Below are positions 44,796 through 54,590 of a stretch of DNA of 64,000 nt, piece by piece (position 1 is the first letter of the stretch; the number at the start of each line of letters is the position of its first letter). The stretch comes from Prosthecomicrobium pneumaticum (GTDB taxonomy: Bacteria > Pseudomonadota > Alphaproteobacteria > Rhizobiales > Kaistiaceae): the NCBI RefSeq assembly GCF_014199915.1, contig NZ_JACHOO010000002.1:412756-476755 (forward strand). Direction: 5' to 3'. The position numbers and the translations under genes are program-made. The notes beneath the pieces are model-generated. The model was not told the origin of the DNA. It saw nothing but the letters and a program-made list of their open reading frames with translations, and did not search any database.

Positions 44796-45779
44796 ATGGC
44801 CGACCCGCTGACGCCGCTCTCCCTCGAAACGCTGCCGCCGCACCTCGCCGGCGGCGTCGTCGCAATCGGCAATTTCGACGGCGTGCATCGCGGCCATCAG
44901 GCGCTGCTCGCGGCGACCCGCAGCGAGGCGCGCAGCCGCGGCCTGAAGGCGCTCGTGCTCACCTTCGAGCCGCATCCGCGCGATTTCTTCCGGCCCGACC
45001 CGCCGGTCTTCCGGCTCACCCCGCCGGCCGCCAAGGCACGCCTCCTCACCGCGCTCGGCTTCGACGGGCTCGTCGTGCTGCCCTTCGACCGCGATCTCGC
45101 GGCGATGGAGCCGGGCCGCTTCGTCGAGAAGGTTCTGGTCGGCGGCCTCGGCGTCGCCGGCGCCGTCGTCGGCCATGATTTCCACTTCGGCCGCGACCGT
45201 GCCGGCACCCCGGCCTTCCTCGGCGCCGCCGCCGCCCGGCACGGCTTCCGCCTCGCGGTGCTGGCGCCGGTCGTCGACACGGGCGGCGTCCCCTTTTCGT
45301 CGAGCCGCATCCGCGCGCTCCTCGAGGCGGGCGATGTCGCCGCGGCGAACGAGGCGCTCGGCTACCGCTTCTTCGTGCTCGGCACGGTGATCGACGGCGA
45401 CAAACGCGGCCGCGAACTGGGCTATCCGACCGCCAACATCCGGCTCGGCGCCGACAGCCGCCTGCGTCACGGCATCTATGCGGTGGAGATGACGCGCGCC
45501 GACGGCACGGTGCTCGAAGGCGTCGCGAGCTACGGCCGGCGGCCGACCTTCGATGACGGCCCGCCGCTCCTCGAAGTGTTCGCCTTCGACTTCTCCGGCG
45601 ATCTCTATGGCGAGCGCGTCGCGGTCCGCTTCCACACCTTCCTGCGCGGCGAGGAGAAGTTCGACAGCGTCGCCGCCCTGATCGCCCAGATGGACCGCGA
45701 TTCGGCCGCCGCCCGCGCAATTCTCGCCGAAGCCGCGGCGCCGGGACCGATCGACCGGGCGCTCCCCGCCCCGCTCTGA
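44796..45779 (+). CDS. ribF: Bifunctional riboflavin kinase / FAD synthetase
   Basis: 327 residues. The N-terminal FMN adenylyltransferase domain shows VAIGNFDGVHRGHQALL and VGHDFHFGRDRAG with VPFSSSRIRALL; the C-terminal riboflavin kinase domain shows GYPTANIRL, GIYAVEM and VASYGRRPTF. Makes FMN and FAD from riboflavin. ATG 44796 is chosen by homology to the usual N-terminus; the in-frame extension upstream is not family-like. Confidence 0.95.
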   Translation: MADPLTPLSLETLPPHLAGGVVAIGNFDGVHRGHQALLAATRSEARSRGLKALVLTFEPHPRDFFRPDPPVFRLTPPAAKARLLTALGFDGLVVLPFDRDLAAMEPGRFVEKVLVGGLGVAGAVVGHDFHFGRDRAGTPAFLGAAAARHGFRLAVLAPVVDTGGVPFSSSRIRALLEAGDVAAANEALGYRFFVLGTVIDGDKRGRELGYPTANIRLGADSRLRHGIYAVEMTRADGTVLEGVASYGRRPTFDDGPPLLEVFAFDFSGDLYGERVAVRFHTFLRGEEKFDSVAALIAQMDRDSAAARAILAEAAAPGPIDRALPAPL

Positions 45780-45906
45780 ACGGTCGCGACGAGTTGCCGG
45801 GCCGACGCGGCCGGGTTAGAAGCGAGAGCGCCGGAATTTCGCCCGCTTCTTCGGGCAAAGCGCAGTCGCCCCGCCTCACTTCGGCGGAATCGGGAGAGCC
45901 GTTCTG

Positions 45907-46527
45907 ATGCCGTCCTTCGCCGCCTCGCGCCGCCTCTGCGGTCTCGCCGCCGCAAGCCTCGCCGTCGCCGCGCTCGCCGGCTGTTCCGGCACCACCTACG
46001 GCACGGGCAAGGCGCCCGAACTGCAGACCATGGAGGACGTGCTCGGCATCGTCTCCCTGAGCGGGCCGTCGAAGGAAGAGGTGGAATATCGCCCGCGCGG
46101 CGCCATCGTCGACCCGAAGTCGAAGTCGCTGCCGCCGCCCGCCGAGGCGACCGCCTATACCGACCCGGCCTGGCCGCGCGATCCCGATGCCGAGCGGCGC
46201 GCCCGCTCCCGCGAGGACGACACGCCGCGGCTCGACAATCTCACCCCGTCCGAACGCGCCGCGCGCGATCCCGGTTTCCGGCTCCCGAAGGGCCAGGAAA
46301 TGGGCCGCATCCGCGACGAGAGCAAGCCGATGGATCCCGAGGAGGCCAAGAAGATCTGGGCCTCGATGCGCAAGAACAAGGGCGGCTCGTTCGACGAGGA
46401 AGGCCGGCCGGTGCGCCGCTATCTGACCGACCCGCCGAGCACCTACCGCGAATTCGACCCCAATTCGCCGACCGACCTGCCCGAGCCGAAGAAGAAGAAG
46501 TGGAAGATCTGGCCGTTCGGCAGCTGA
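45907..46527 (+). CDS. Lipoprotein of unknown function
   Basis: 206 residues. Signal peptide with lipobox LAGC (lipidated cysteine about residue 26). The mature part is hydrophilic and rich in Pro, Arg, Asp and Lys, with short order-poor segments (EVEYRPRGAIVDPKSKSLPPP, RLDNLTPSERAARDP, WASMRKNKGGSFDEEGRPV) and a basic end (PKKKKWKIWPFGS). Similar small lipoproteins are common in rhizobia. Function unknown. Ends at a clear terminator. Confidence 0.78.
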   Translation: MPSFAASRRLCGLAAASLAVAALAGCSGTTYGTGKAPELQTMEDVLGIVSLSGPSKEEVEYRPRGAIVDPKSKSLPPPAEATAYTDPAWPRDPDAERRARSREDDTPRLDNLTPSERAARDPGFRLPKGQEMGRIRDESKPMDPEEAKKIWASMRKNKGGSFDEEGRPVRRYLTDPPSTYREFDPNSPTDLPEPKKKKWKIWPFGS

Positions 46528-46560
46528 GGCCGCGCGTCCCCATCGCCCATCCGAGACGGA

Positions 46561-46585
46561 GCCCGGCCCCTGCGCCGGGCTTTTT
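46561..46585 (+). terminator. Terminator after the lipoprotein gene
   Basis: Perfect 7-bp stem GCCCGGC / GCCGGGC with a 6-base loop and a run of five T residues. Confidence 0.9.
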
Positions 46586-46677
46586 CATGAACGGCCTGTC
46601 ATGTTCCGTTCACGATGCGGCAAGGTCGACCTTTCGATAGTTTACGGCGATCCGTCCCGCGCTCCCCGGAGACCCCG

Positions 46678-48429
46678 ATGCAGAAGCTGAAGGCCGCGCT
46701 CGCCGAAATCTGGCGCATCGGCGTTCCCTATTTCAAGTCCGAGCACCGCTGGTTCGCGCTCGGCCTCCTCGGCGCGATCATCGCGCTGCGGCTCTTCAAC
46801 GTCTGGCTCGACGTTCAATACAACCAGTGGAACAATGATTTCTACACGGCGCTGCAGGGCAAGGACTGGCCGACCTTCGCGCATCAGCTCTTCGTCGTCT
46901 TCTCCTGGATCGCGGCGCTTTCGATCCTCACTTCCGTCTATCAGTACTATCTGGCGCAATGGCTGCAGATCCGCTGGCGCGAGTGGATGACGCGGCGCTA
47001 TATCGGCCACTGGATGGCCTCGGGCACCCATTACCGGATGCGGCTCGCCGGCAACCCGGCCGACAACCCCGATCAGCGTATCGCCGAGGACACCAATCTC
47101 TTTGCCGACAGCTTTCTGTCGGTCAGCGTCGCGCTGCTCGGCCAGATCGTCACGCTCGTCTCATTCCTCTTCATCCTGTGGCGGCTGTCGTCGAACACGC
47201 CGCTGATCATCGGCGACCTGACGCTCAACATTCCCGGCTATCTGGTCTGGGCGGCGCTCGTCTATGCCGTGGTCGGCACGGCGCTCACCCACTGGATCGG
47301 CAAGCCGCTCGTCGCGCTCAATTTCCAGCAGCAGCGTTTCGAGGCCGATTTCCGCTTCTCGCTCGTCCGGCTGCGCGAGAACGCCGAAGAGGTCGCGCTG
47401 CTTCATGGCGAGCCGGCCGAGCGCGCCGGGCTGGCGCGCCGCTTCGGCCATGTGATCGACAACTGGTTCGCGATCATGCGCCGGCAGAAGAAGCTCATCT
47501 TCCTGACTGCGGGCTATGGCCAGATCGCCATCATCTTTCCCTTCGTCGTCGTCGGGCCGGCCTATTTCTTCACCGACATGCAGCTCGGCCAGTTGATGCA
47601 GATCGGCCAGGCCTTCGGCATGGTGCAGACGGCGCTCTCCTTCTTCGTCACGGCCTATGCGACGCTCGCCGCCTGGAAGGCGGTCACGGACCGTCTCGCC
47701 GGCTTCGAGCGGACGCTCGGCGCTGCCGAGGCGCAGGCGACCGCAGGACCCGCGCTCGAAGAACGCGGCGACGCGACCGGCCTCGCGATCGAGAACCTCA
47801 CGGTGGGCCTGCCCGACGGCCGCACCGTGGCGACCGTGCCGCCGACCGTGATCGGCCGCGGCGAGCGCGTGCTCGTCACCGGCGCGTCCGGCACCGGCAA
47901 GACGAGCCTCTTCCGCGCCCTCTCCGGCGCCTGGCCGTTCGGTACCGGCAAGGTTGTGAGGCCCGCCGGCGCGCGGCTGATGATCCTGCCGCAGCGCGCC
48001 TATCTGCCGATCGGGTCGCTCCGCGCCGCCCTCGCCTATCCGAACGAGGCCGCGACGATCGCGCCGGAGGCGGCCGCCGACGCGCTCGCTGCCGTGGGCC
48101 TCGGGAGCCTCGTGCCGGACCTCGAGACCGAGCACCACTGGCAGAACCGCCTTTCCGGCGGCGAGCAGCAGCGCGTCGCGCTCGCCCGCGCCCTTCTCGC
48201 CGCGCCGGACCTGCTCCTTCTCGACGAGGCGACCAGCGCCCTCGACGAGGCCGCCGAGGCCGGGGTCTACCGGGCGATCGCCGCCCGGCTGCCGCAGACG
48301 ACCCTCGTGTCGATCGGCCACCGCGCCAGCCTCGCCGCGCTGCACGACCGCTTCTTCCGGCTCGAACGGGGGATGGACGGGACGAGCACGCTCGTCGCCG
48401 CGCCCGCGCCGGAGCCGGCGGCGGGTTGA
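46678..48429 (+). CDS. ABC transporter, fused permease/ATPase of the YddA/SbmA-BacA membrane family
   Basis: 583 residues. The N-terminal ABC_membrane_2 domain (about 1-340) has six likely membrane segments and the family phrases [20 protein letters not shown] and [14 protein letters not shown]. The C-terminal ATPase has Walker [12 protein letters not shown], signature [17 protein letters not shown] and Walker [14 protein letters not shown]. Such half-transporters dimerise; relatives include SbmA/BacA-type peptide importers and Rv1819c-like proteins. The natural substrate is unknown. ATG 46678 follows CCGGAG. Confidence 0.9.
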   Translation: MQKLKAALAEIWRIGVPYFKSEHRWFALGLLGAIIALRLFNVWLDVQYNQWNNDFYTALQGKDWPTFAHQLFVVFSWIAALSILTSVYQYYLAQWLQIRWREWMTRRYIGHWMASGTHYRMRLAGNPADNPDQRIAEDTNLFADSFLSVSVALLGQIVTLVSFLFILWRLSSNTPLIIGDLTLNIPGYLVWAALVYAVVGTALTHWIGKPLVALNFQQQRFEADFRFSLVRLRENAEEVALLHGEPAERAGLARRFGHVIDNWFAIMRRQKKLIFLTAGYGQIAIIFPFVVVGPAYFFTDMQLGQLMQIGQAFGMVQTALSFFVTAYATLAAWKAVTDRLAGFERTLGAAEAQATAGPALEERGDATGLAIENLTVGLPDGRTVATVPPTVIGRGERVLVTGASGTGKTSLFRALSGAWPFGTGKVVRPAGARLMILPQRAYLPIGSLRAALAYPNEAATIAPEAAADALAAVGLGSLVPDLETEHHWQNRLSGGEQQRVALARALLAAPDLLLLDEATSALDEAAEAGVYRAIAARLPQTTLVSIGHRASLAALHDRFFRLERGMDGTSTLVAAPAPEPAAG

Positions 48430-48548
48430 TGGAAGCATTGTTCACGCAGGTTGAACGCTATGTGCTTGTCGCCCCCGCTAGGCCGAAGCCGCGCTTGCCG
48501 TTAAGGGATGGGAACTGTCAGCCGGGCCGAGCGCCCATGGAGTGAACG

Positions 48549-48926
48549 ATGTCCAACCTTTCCGCGCCGGCCCTGCTCGTCGGCCGCATTCTGATCGCCG
48601 CCATTTTCCTCATCTCCGGCTTCGGCAAGCTGATGGATCCGGCCGGCACCGCCGGTTACATGAGCTCGGTCGGCCTTCCCGGCATCCTCGTATGGCCGAC
48701 CATCGTGGTCGAGCTTCTCGGCGGCATCCTGATCGTGGTCGGCTACCAGACCCGCATCGTGGCGCTGATCCTCGCCGCCTTCACCCTTGTCGCCGGCCTC
48801 CTCTTCCACCTGCAGCCCGCCGACATGGGTCAGATGATCAATTTCTGGAAGAACATCGCGATCGTCGGCGGCTTCCTCTTCCTGTTCGCCGGCGGCCCGG
48901 GCCCGCTGTCGATCGACCGCCGCTGA
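48549..48926 (+). CDS. DoxX family membrane protein
   Basis: 125 residues with four hydrophobic segments. DoxX features: LLVGRILIAAIFLISGFGKLMDPAGTAGYM, then ELLGGILIVVGYQTRIVALILA, and a final segment with NFWKNIAIVGGFLFLFAGGPG. Related proteins are linked to redox or thiosulfate:quinone functions, but a role for this stand-alone form is not known. Followed by a strong terminator. Confidence 0.88.
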   Translation: MSNLSAPALLVGRILIAAIFLISGFGKLMDPAGTAGYMSSVGLPGILVWPTIVVELLGGILIVVGYQTRIVALILAAFTLVAGLLFHLQPADMGQMINFWKNIAIVGGFLFLFAGGPGPLSIDRR

Positions 48927-48960
48927 GCGGGCGCCGTCGCCTTCCATCCGAACATGACGA

Positions 48961-48984
48961 GGGCCGCCCGAGGGCGGCCCTTTT
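48961..48984 (+). terminator. Terminator after doxX
   Basis: Perfect 8-bp stem GGGCCGCC / GGCGGCCC, loop CGAG, followed by TTTT. Also lies just beyond the end of the minus-strand small gene at 49013. Confidence 0.88.
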
Positions 48985-49012
48985 CGTTGAACGACGGTCG
49001 CGGGGTGAGCGG

Positions 49013-49219
49013 CTATTCGCAGTTCGCCGGCCGCTTCCAGGCGGCGCCGACCTCGATGCCGTCGCGACCCAGCGCCGGACCATCGGACAGGAAGCCGATG
49101 CGGCCGAGCAGCACCGCGAGACGCGCGACGCGCGCCCGCAGCCGGCCGGCGAGCGGTGCGCGGGCGATCGCGCTGCCCCTCTCCGTCGCGGCGCGTGGCG
49201 GCACCTGCTCGCCCGTCAT
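49013..49219 (-). CDS. Small protein of unknown function
   Basis: 68 residues, basic N-terminal half (LAGRLRARVARLAVLLGRIGFL) and an ending GIEVGAAWKRPANCE. No membrane segment or known domain recognised. Support for coding is the strong G/C third-position bias, the clean fit between the doxX terminator and the hisS promoter region, and a purine-rich GGGGGG stretch before the ATG. Divergent from hisS. Confidence 0.55.
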   Translation of the reverse strand: MTGEQVPPRAATERGSAIARAPLAGRLRARVARLAVLLGRIGFLSDGPALGRDGIEVGAAWKRPANCE

Positions 49220-49411
49220 CCATACCCCCCGCGAAGACCCGATCGCGGTGCGATCGTCTTCACATGATCTTCGTTTTCGGCAGTCCGCGAATTTTGCGGG
49301 CGCGCAAGGCCTGCGTCAAGCCGCGATCGGCCTTCGGCCGCTCTCGCCCGGCCGCGGTTGATGCGCCGGGAGCGATGGAGTAATCAGGCGCTCCGCAAGC
49401 GAGACGACGAC

Positions 49412-50923
49412 ATGGCCGAAAAATCAAAGACGAGCGCCGTCAAGGCGCGCCTTCCGCGCGGCCTCGTCGACCGGCCGGCCGGCGAGATCAAGGCGGCCGA
49501 GCGCATGCTCGGCGTGATCCGCGGCGTCTATGAGCGCTATGGCTTCGACCCGGTCGAGACGCCGCTGATCGAATACACCGACGCGCTCGGAAAATTCCTG
49601 CCCGACCAGGACCGGCCGAACGAGGGCGTCTTCTCCTTCCAGGACGACGACGAGCAGTGGCTGTCGCTGCGCTATGACCTCACCGCGCCGCTCGCGCGCT
49701 ATGTCGCCGAGCATTTCGACGCGCTGCCGAAACCCTATCGCAGCTATCGCGCCGGCTGGGTGTTCCGCAACGAGAAGCCCGGCCCGGGCCGCTTCCGCCA
49801 GTTCATGCAGTTCGACGCCGACACGGTCGGCGCCGCCTCGCCGGCGGCCGACGCCGAGATGTGCATGATGATGGCCGACACGCTCGAGGCGCTCGGGCTC
49901 GAACGCGGCCAGTACGTCATCCGCGTCAACAACCGGAAGGTGCTCGACGGCGTGATGGAGGCGATCGGCCTTTCCGGCGAAGAGAATGCCGGCCGCAGGC
50001 TGACGGTGCTGCGCGCCATCGACAAGCTCGACAAGTTCGGGCCGGGGGGGGTCGCGGCGCTGCTCGGCGCCGGCCGTCTCGACGAGAGCGGTGACTTTAC
50101 CAAGGGTGCAGGTCTTGATCCCGACGGGATCGACCGTGTGCTCAACTTTACGGGCTGGGGAGAACAAGGATCGGGATCCGGAAGCATCGCCGGGGTGTCC
50201 GCCGTCACCCTCTCGAACTTCGCGGCTGCCGTCGGGACATCGGTCGGCGGAGCACAGGGTGTCGCGGAGCTGACGGAGATCGAGGCCCTCGTGGCGGCCG
50301 CCGGCTATAGCGACCGTGTCCGCATCGACCCCTCCGTCGTCCGCGGCCTCGAATATTACACCGGTCCGGTCTTCGAGGCCGAGCTCCTGTTCGAGACGGT
50401 GAACGAGAAGGGCGAGCCGGCGCGGTTCGGTTCGGTCGGCGGCGGCGGGCGCTATGACGGGCTGGTCGGCCGCTTCCGCGCCGACCCGGTACCGGCGACC
50501 GGCTTTTCGATCGGCGTCTCCCGCCTGATGGCGGCGCTCGCCAATCTCGGCAAGCTGTCCACCGAGGACGAGGTCGGCCCCGTCGTCGTCACCGTGTTCG
50601 ACCGCGACCGGATCGCCGATTATCAGACGATGGTGCAGAGGCTGCGCGCCGGCGGCATCCGCGCCGAGCTCTATCTCGGCGGCTCCGGCCCCAAGGCGCA
50701 GCTTAAATATGCCGACCGCCGCAACAGCCCTTGCGTGATCATCCAGGGCTCGGACGAGCGCGACCGCGGCGTCGTCCAGATCAAGGACCTCGCGCTCGGC
50801 AAGGCGCTCGCCGCGACGATCGAGGACAACGCCACCTGGCGCGAGGCCCGGCCGGCGCAGTTCGAGGTGCCCGTCGACGGGCTGGTCGAGGCGGTGCGCA
50901 GCCTGCTCGGTGGACGCCCGTGA
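49412..50923 (+). CDS. hisS: Histidyl-tRNA synthetase
   Basis: 503 residues. Class II synthetase: motif 2 region [24 protein letters not shown], histidine-specific [17 protein letters not shown] and motif 3 GVSRLMAAL, with an anticodon-binding C-terminal domain ([24 protein letters not shown]). Charges tRNA-His. The enzyme carries an inserted segment of about 60 residues between motif 2 and the histidine A box, common in alphaproteobacterial HisS. The stop overlaps the GTG start of hisZ. Confidence 0.95.
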   Translation: MAEKSKTSAVKARLPRGLVDRPAGEIKAAERMLGVIRGVYERYGFDPVETPLIEYTDALGKFLPDQDRPNEGVFSFQDDDEQWLSLRYDLTAPLARYVAEHFDALPKPYRSYRAGWVFRNEKPGPGRFRQFMQFDADTVGAASPAADAEMCMMMADTLEALGLERGQYVIRVNNRKVLDGVMEAIGLSGEENAGRRLTVLRAIDKLDKFGPGGVAALLGAGRLDESGDFTKGAGLDPDGIDRVLNFTGWGEQGSGSGSIAGVSAVTLSNFAAAVGTSVGGAQGVAELTEIEALVAAAGYSDRVRIDPSVVRGLEYYTGPVFEAELLFETVNEKGEPARFGSVGGGGRYDGLVGRFRADPVPATGFSIGVSRLMAALANLGKLSTEDEVGPVVVTVFDRDRIADYQTMVQRLRAGGIRAELYLGGSGPKAQLKYADRRNSPCVIIQGSDERDRGVVQIKDLALGKALAATIEDNATWREARPAQFEVPVDGLVEAVRSLLGGRP

Positions 50924-52038
50924 GCGCCGCCCTCGCCACGCTGCGCACCCTGCTGTCCGATGGCGGTTATCGCTTCGTCGATCCGCCGATCCTGCACGAT
51001 GCGGCCGTCTTCCTCGATGTCGCCGGCGAGGATCTGCGCCGCCGGCTTTTCCTGACCACCGGGCCGGACGGGGCGCAGCTCTGCCTGCGGCCGGAATTCA
51101 CCATCCCCGTCTGCCTCGACCATCTCGCCGGCGGCGATGCCCACCGCATCGCCGACTATGCCTATTGCGGTCCGGTCTTCCGCCACCGGCCGGGCGAGCC
51201 GGGCGAATTCCTGCAGGCGGGCGTCGAATCGCTCGGCCGCACCGACCGCATCACCGCCGACGCCGAGATTCTCGCGCTCGCCATCGAGGCGGTGCGGGTG
51301 TTCGGCCTTGCAGCGCCCACCGTGCGGATCGGCGATTCGCAACTCTTCTCGACGCTTCTCGACGCGCTCGGCGTCGCCGCGGCCTGGCGGCGGCGGCTGG
51401 CGCGCGTCTTCGGCGACCGCGACCGGCTGCGCCGGACGATCGCGCGGCTGTCGGGCGACGGCGACGGGCCGGCCCCGGCGCATGCCGATTTCCTCGCCGC
51501 GCTCGAGGGCAGCGACCACGACTCCGCGCACAAGGTGGTCGAGGACCTCCTCGCCATCGCCGGCATAAGGGCGGTCGGCGGCCGCTCCGCGGGCGAGATC
51601 GCCGACCGGTTCCTCGAACAGGCGGCGCTGCGCGTCGGCGCCGGGCTCGATCCGCGCGCCCGCACGGTGATCGCCCGCTTCCTCGACATTGCCGGCACGC
51701 CGGATGCGGCGGCCGGGGCGCTGAAGACCCTCGCCGCGGACGAGAAGCTCGCGCTCGCCCCGGCGATCGAGGGCTTCGAGCGGCGCGCCGAGGGGCTCGC
51801 CCGCCGCGGCATCGATCCCGACCGCCTCGCCTTCGCCGCCGATTTCGGCCGGCGGCTCGACTATTATTCGGGCTTCGTCTTCGAGATCCACGATCCGGCG
51901 GTGTCCGACGGACGACAGATCGTCGGCGGCGGCCGTTATGACCGGCTGATGCCGCTGCTCGGCGCCAAGACCGCCGTTCCAGCGGTCGGCTTCGCCCTCT
52001 GGGTCGATCGCGCCGCGCGCGCCGGAGGTGTCGCATGA
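50920..52038 (+). CDS. hisZ: ATP phosphoribosyltransferase regulatory subunit
   Basis: 372 residues from GTG 50920 (GTGA overlap with the hisS stop). HisZ is a catalytically inactive HisS paralogue that forms the regulatory part of ATP phosphoribosyltransferase. The class II core is recognisable ([67 protein letters not shown]), but the anticodon domain is absent. Required with short-type HisG, which follows with an ATGA overlap. Confidence 0.93.
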   Translation: MSAALATLRTLLSDGGYRFVDPPILHDAAVFLDVAGEDLRRRLFLTTGPDGAQLCLRPEFTIPVCLDHLAGGDAHRIADYAYCGPVFRHRPGEPGEFLQAGVESLGRTDRITADAEILALAIEAVRVFGLAAPTVRIGDSQLFSTLLDALGVAAAWRRRLARVFGDRDRLRRTIARLSGDGDGPAPAHADFLAALEGSDHDSAHKVVEDLLAIAGIRAVGGRSAGEIADRFLEQAALRVGAGLDPRARTVIARFLDIAGTPDAAAGALKTLAADEKLALAPAIEGFERRAEGLARRGIDPDRLAFAADFGRRLDYYSGFVFEIHDPAVSDGRQIVGGGRYDRLMPLLGAKTAVPAVGFALWVDRAARAGGVA

Positions 52039-53012
52039 GCGCGCCGCTCGTTCTCGCCGTGCCGTCCAAGGGCCGGCTGCAGGAAAACGCCGCCGCCTTC
52101 TTCGCCCGCGCCGGCCTCGTCATCGTCCAGGGCGGCGAGCGCTCCTATCGCGGCCGCGTCGCCGGATTGCCGGACGTCGAGATCGCCTTCCTCTCGGCCT
52201 CCGAGATCGCCCGCGAACTCGCCGCCGGCAATGCCCATCTCGGCGTCACCGGCCGCGATCTCGTCGAGGAGGAGATCCGCGACTGGAACCGGCGGCTCGA
52301 TCTCGTCCTGCCGCTCGGCTTCGGCCATGCCGATGTCGTCGTCGCCGTGCCGGAAGCGTGGATCGACGTCCGCGCCATGGCCGATCTCGACGATGTCGCC
52401 GCCGATTTCCGCGGCCGGCACGGCCGCTGGCTGACCGTCGCGACGAAATACGTCCACCTCACCCGCCGCCACTTCGCGACGGCGGGCATCGCCGACTACC
52501 GGATCGTCGAGAGCCTCGGCGCCACCGAAGGGGCACCCGCTTCCGGCGCCGCCGATCTCATCGTCGACATCACCACGACCGGATCGACGCTGCGGGCGAA
52601 CGCCCTCAAGGTGCTCGAGGACGGCGTCATCCTGTCGTCCGAGGCGCATCTCGTCGCGAGCCTTTCGGCGAGCTGGAGCGATGCGGCGCGCGGCGCGCTC
52701 CGCGTCATCCTCGACCGCATCGAAGCGGAAGCGGCGGGCCGGACCAAGCGTGAGATCCTCGCCGATGTCGCCGATGCGGAAGGCGCCGCCTCGGTGGCTG
52801 CCGCGCGCTTCGGCGCCACGGCGCCCTTCGGCGTTGCCGCCGGCGCACCGCTGCGGCTCTTCTGCGACGCGGGCAGGGTCTATGCCTGCGCCGAATGGCT
52901 GCGTACCGGCGCCGGCGCCCGCACCGTCGCGGTCGCCAAGGTCGAGAGCATCTTTGCCGCCACGAGCCCGCTCGCCGAGCGCCTGCTCGGCCGTCTGAAC
53001 GGCCGGGCCTGA
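52035..53012 (+). CDS. hisG: ATP phosphoribosyltransferase catalytic subunit
   Basis: 325 residues. First enzyme of histidine synthesis, joining ATP and PRPP. N-terminal [42 protein letters not shown] and the PRPP loop [18 protein letters not shown] are diagnostic. The protein is longer than classic short HisG (about 210-230 residues), with a C-terminal extension of unclear role, yet its partner is HisZ encoded just upstream. Last gene of the hisS-hisZ-hisG unit and last backbone gene before the island. Confidence 0.94.
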   Translation: MSAPLVLAVPSKGRLQENAAAFFARAGLVIVQGGERSYRGRVAGLPDVEIAFLSASEIARELAAGNAHLGVTGRDLVEEEIRDWNRRLDLVLPLGFGHADVVVAVPEAWIDVRAMADLDDVAADFRGRHGRWLTVATKYVHLTRRHFATAGIADYRIVESLGATEGAPASGAADLIVDITTTGSTLRANALKVLEDGVILSSEAHLVASLSASWSDAARGALRVILDRIEAEAAGRTKREILADVADAEGAASVAAARFGATAPFGVAAGAPLRLFCDAGRVYACAEWLRTGAGARTVAVAKVESIFAATSPLAERLLGRLNGRA

Positions 53013-53339
53013 CGGCGCTGGAGCGGCCGGATAGGCCCGTCCGGCGCCGGCGATCGCTGCGCTGCGGTGACGGAGTCCCGGCGCAGGACAGGGCCGAGAC
53101 CCGGCTCTGATCCCGCCGGCATCGAGCCATCCGCTTCCGAGCCTCTGTGCGTCGAGGCCCGGGAACCGTGATGCTCCGGCGGCGCTGGTCCCTCTTTCGC
53201 TCTCCGAGCTTGTCTGTTCTTTGAGGTCGTCCATGGCGGTGGATCGGGGCGCCGCAACCCGGTTCTCACGAGCCGCGACGGCGAGGGCGCGTCCGAGGCG
53301 GCAGCGGGCTGCGGCGCCTGGGAATGGGCGGACGACCCG
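53013..53339. other. Intergenic sequence after hisG
   Basis: 327 bases, GC-rich, with only non-conserved open frames in all directions. No gene, terminator or repeat end was recognised; it may include the outer part of the decayed IS element. Confidence 0.45.
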
Positions 53340-53706
53340 GGCCGTGCGGACCACTTTGATCCAGCATCGGATTGCTGCGAGCCGGACGAACCCCGAGCAA
53401 GCCTGAGGCGAGCGTGCCGCAGCCGAGCGCCGTGTGGCGAGAGGGCTTGATCTCGTTGAAGAAGCACTCGATCCGATTGCCCATGGTGCGGGCCGGCCCG
53501 TCGATCGTCCGCCGGCCCCTTTGGCTCGACTTGGTCGGGATCAGCGGGCGGATGCCGCGCCGTTCGAGATCGGATCCGATGGCGCCGCCGTCATCGTCCC
53601 TGCCGCCGAGCATCGCCGCTGGCGGTGGCGCGTCCTCCGTTATGAAGTCGCCGTGCGCCGCCCTGTCGGAGATCCGGCGGGGCGTCACGTGGAAGCCGAT
53701 AGTCAA
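53340..53706 (-). pseudogene. Decayed IS5-type transposase, C-terminal part
   Basis: On the minus strand the frame shows GAIGSDLERRGIRPLIPTKS, then NRIECFFNEIKPSRHTALG, which match the C-terminal DDE region of IS5-family transposases (usual form: GYDSDALR..L..RGI.P.IP.KSNR ... RIERFFNKIK..RRIATRYDKLA). After that the reading continues in another frame with AAIRCWIKVV, the counterpart of LASIRLWLR. The N-terminal half is missing and the catalytic motifs are degraded, so it cannot be active. No terminal inverted repeats were found. Confidence 0.7.
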
Positions 53707-53893
53707 CCCTCCGCCTTCGCGCTGCCATGACCCTTGACCAGCGTTCCATCAGATGTCGGACGATGGGACAATCCCGCTCGTCCGCACAACCCGGGCTCGA
53801 AGGGCACGTCGGGACGCTCAGGTGCCTTCGCTCGATCGAACGAACTTCGGCGGCCCCATGCAGCTATGACGACTCGATTCGTTCTCGCCTCGG

Positions 53894-53922
53894 TTGACGG
53901 TGAATTCGGAACACCTTATAGT
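53894..53922 (+). promoter_or_regulatory. Predicted promoter of the island glycosyltransferase genes
   Basis: TTGACG (53894-53899), 17-base spacer, TATAGT (53917-53922), a good sigma-70 match. Predicted transcription start is about 53929, 17 bases before the first GTG at 53946. Confidence 0.6.
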
Positions 53923-53945
53923 ATCATAGAACATTATTTCTATTC

Positions 53946-54590
53946 GTGCCGATCAACAGCCAGTTGAACTCCATGAATTCGGAATTTCCTGGCTACGCAT
54001 TTATCGCGCCCAATTCTGTTCTGCGGGTGTCAGCCTGGCTACCGCATGGACCTTTCACTCAGACGCTGGTTCGTACAATGCGCGCGCAAGGGATCTCAGA
54101 GCTCGGGACGCATTACGCGTTCTCCTGCTTCGTCTCAGACGAGCCAGTGGCATCGGCAGGGCACCAATGGGCCTTTTATACCCTTGATCGTTCGGAGCGG
54201 CCTGAACACGCAAGCCTTTACGAAGGCGACGTCTATCCGCGAGTCGTTGCAAAAGACGGCCGCCACGGGCCCAGCGCGTTGCTGCAAAAGACCTTTGCAG
54301 ATGGCCTGACGGATGCAGATCAAGTCTCGATCGATCTGTTTCATTTCGATGGACGAAATTGCTGTAGAGATGTGAAGGATCTTCTCGAAAGCTGGAGGCC
54401 GACGGCCTCGCGGCGCACTGTCGCCCTATTCTACGACACCAAAGCGCGCAGGCACGCCTTCGATGAATCTCGCTCCTGGGTAGACACTCGTAATATTGTG
54501 CCATCCATCCTGGAGCTAAAGAGGTCAGCAGGGGCGGGCTTTCCGATTTTTGGGCGACCAGTTGGCGAGTCCGATGGTAGAGTTCATTAA
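53946..54590 (+). CDS. Methyltransferase-24-like domain protein, probably a fragment of a larger glycosyltransferase
   Basis: 214 residues from GTG 53946 (ATG 53973 also possible). The pattern WLPHGPFTQTLVRTMR, ISELGTHYAF, YEGDVYPRVV, SIDLFHFDGRNCCRDVKDL and RTVALFYDT follows the class I SAM-methyltransferase-like domain often joined to bacterial GT2 enzymes (usual WVEHAPFA..LV..., VELGTH.G.SY, IDLLHIDG.H.YE, VVLFHDT). The glycine loop and the HIDGxH acid/base-like positions are altered, so methyl transfer is doubtful. The C-terminus is lost by a likely frameshift near 54550, after which the next frame carries the homologous continuation. Confidence 0.55.
   Translation: MPINSQLNSMNSEFPGYAFIAPNSVLRVSAWLPHGPFTQTLVRTMRAQGISELGTHYAFSCFVSDEPVASAGHQWAFYTLDRSERPEHASLYEGDVYPRVVAKDGRHGPSALLQKTFADGLTDADQVSIDLFHFDGRNCCRDVKDLLESWRPTASRRTVALFYDTKARRHAFDESRSWVDTRNIVPSILELKRSAGAGFPIFGRPVGESDGRVH

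Noticed and set aside
53734-53967. 77-codon plus-strand frame crossing the predicted island promoter
   Set aside because: No conserved sequence or ribosome site; it overlaps the promoter and the IS5 remnant edge.
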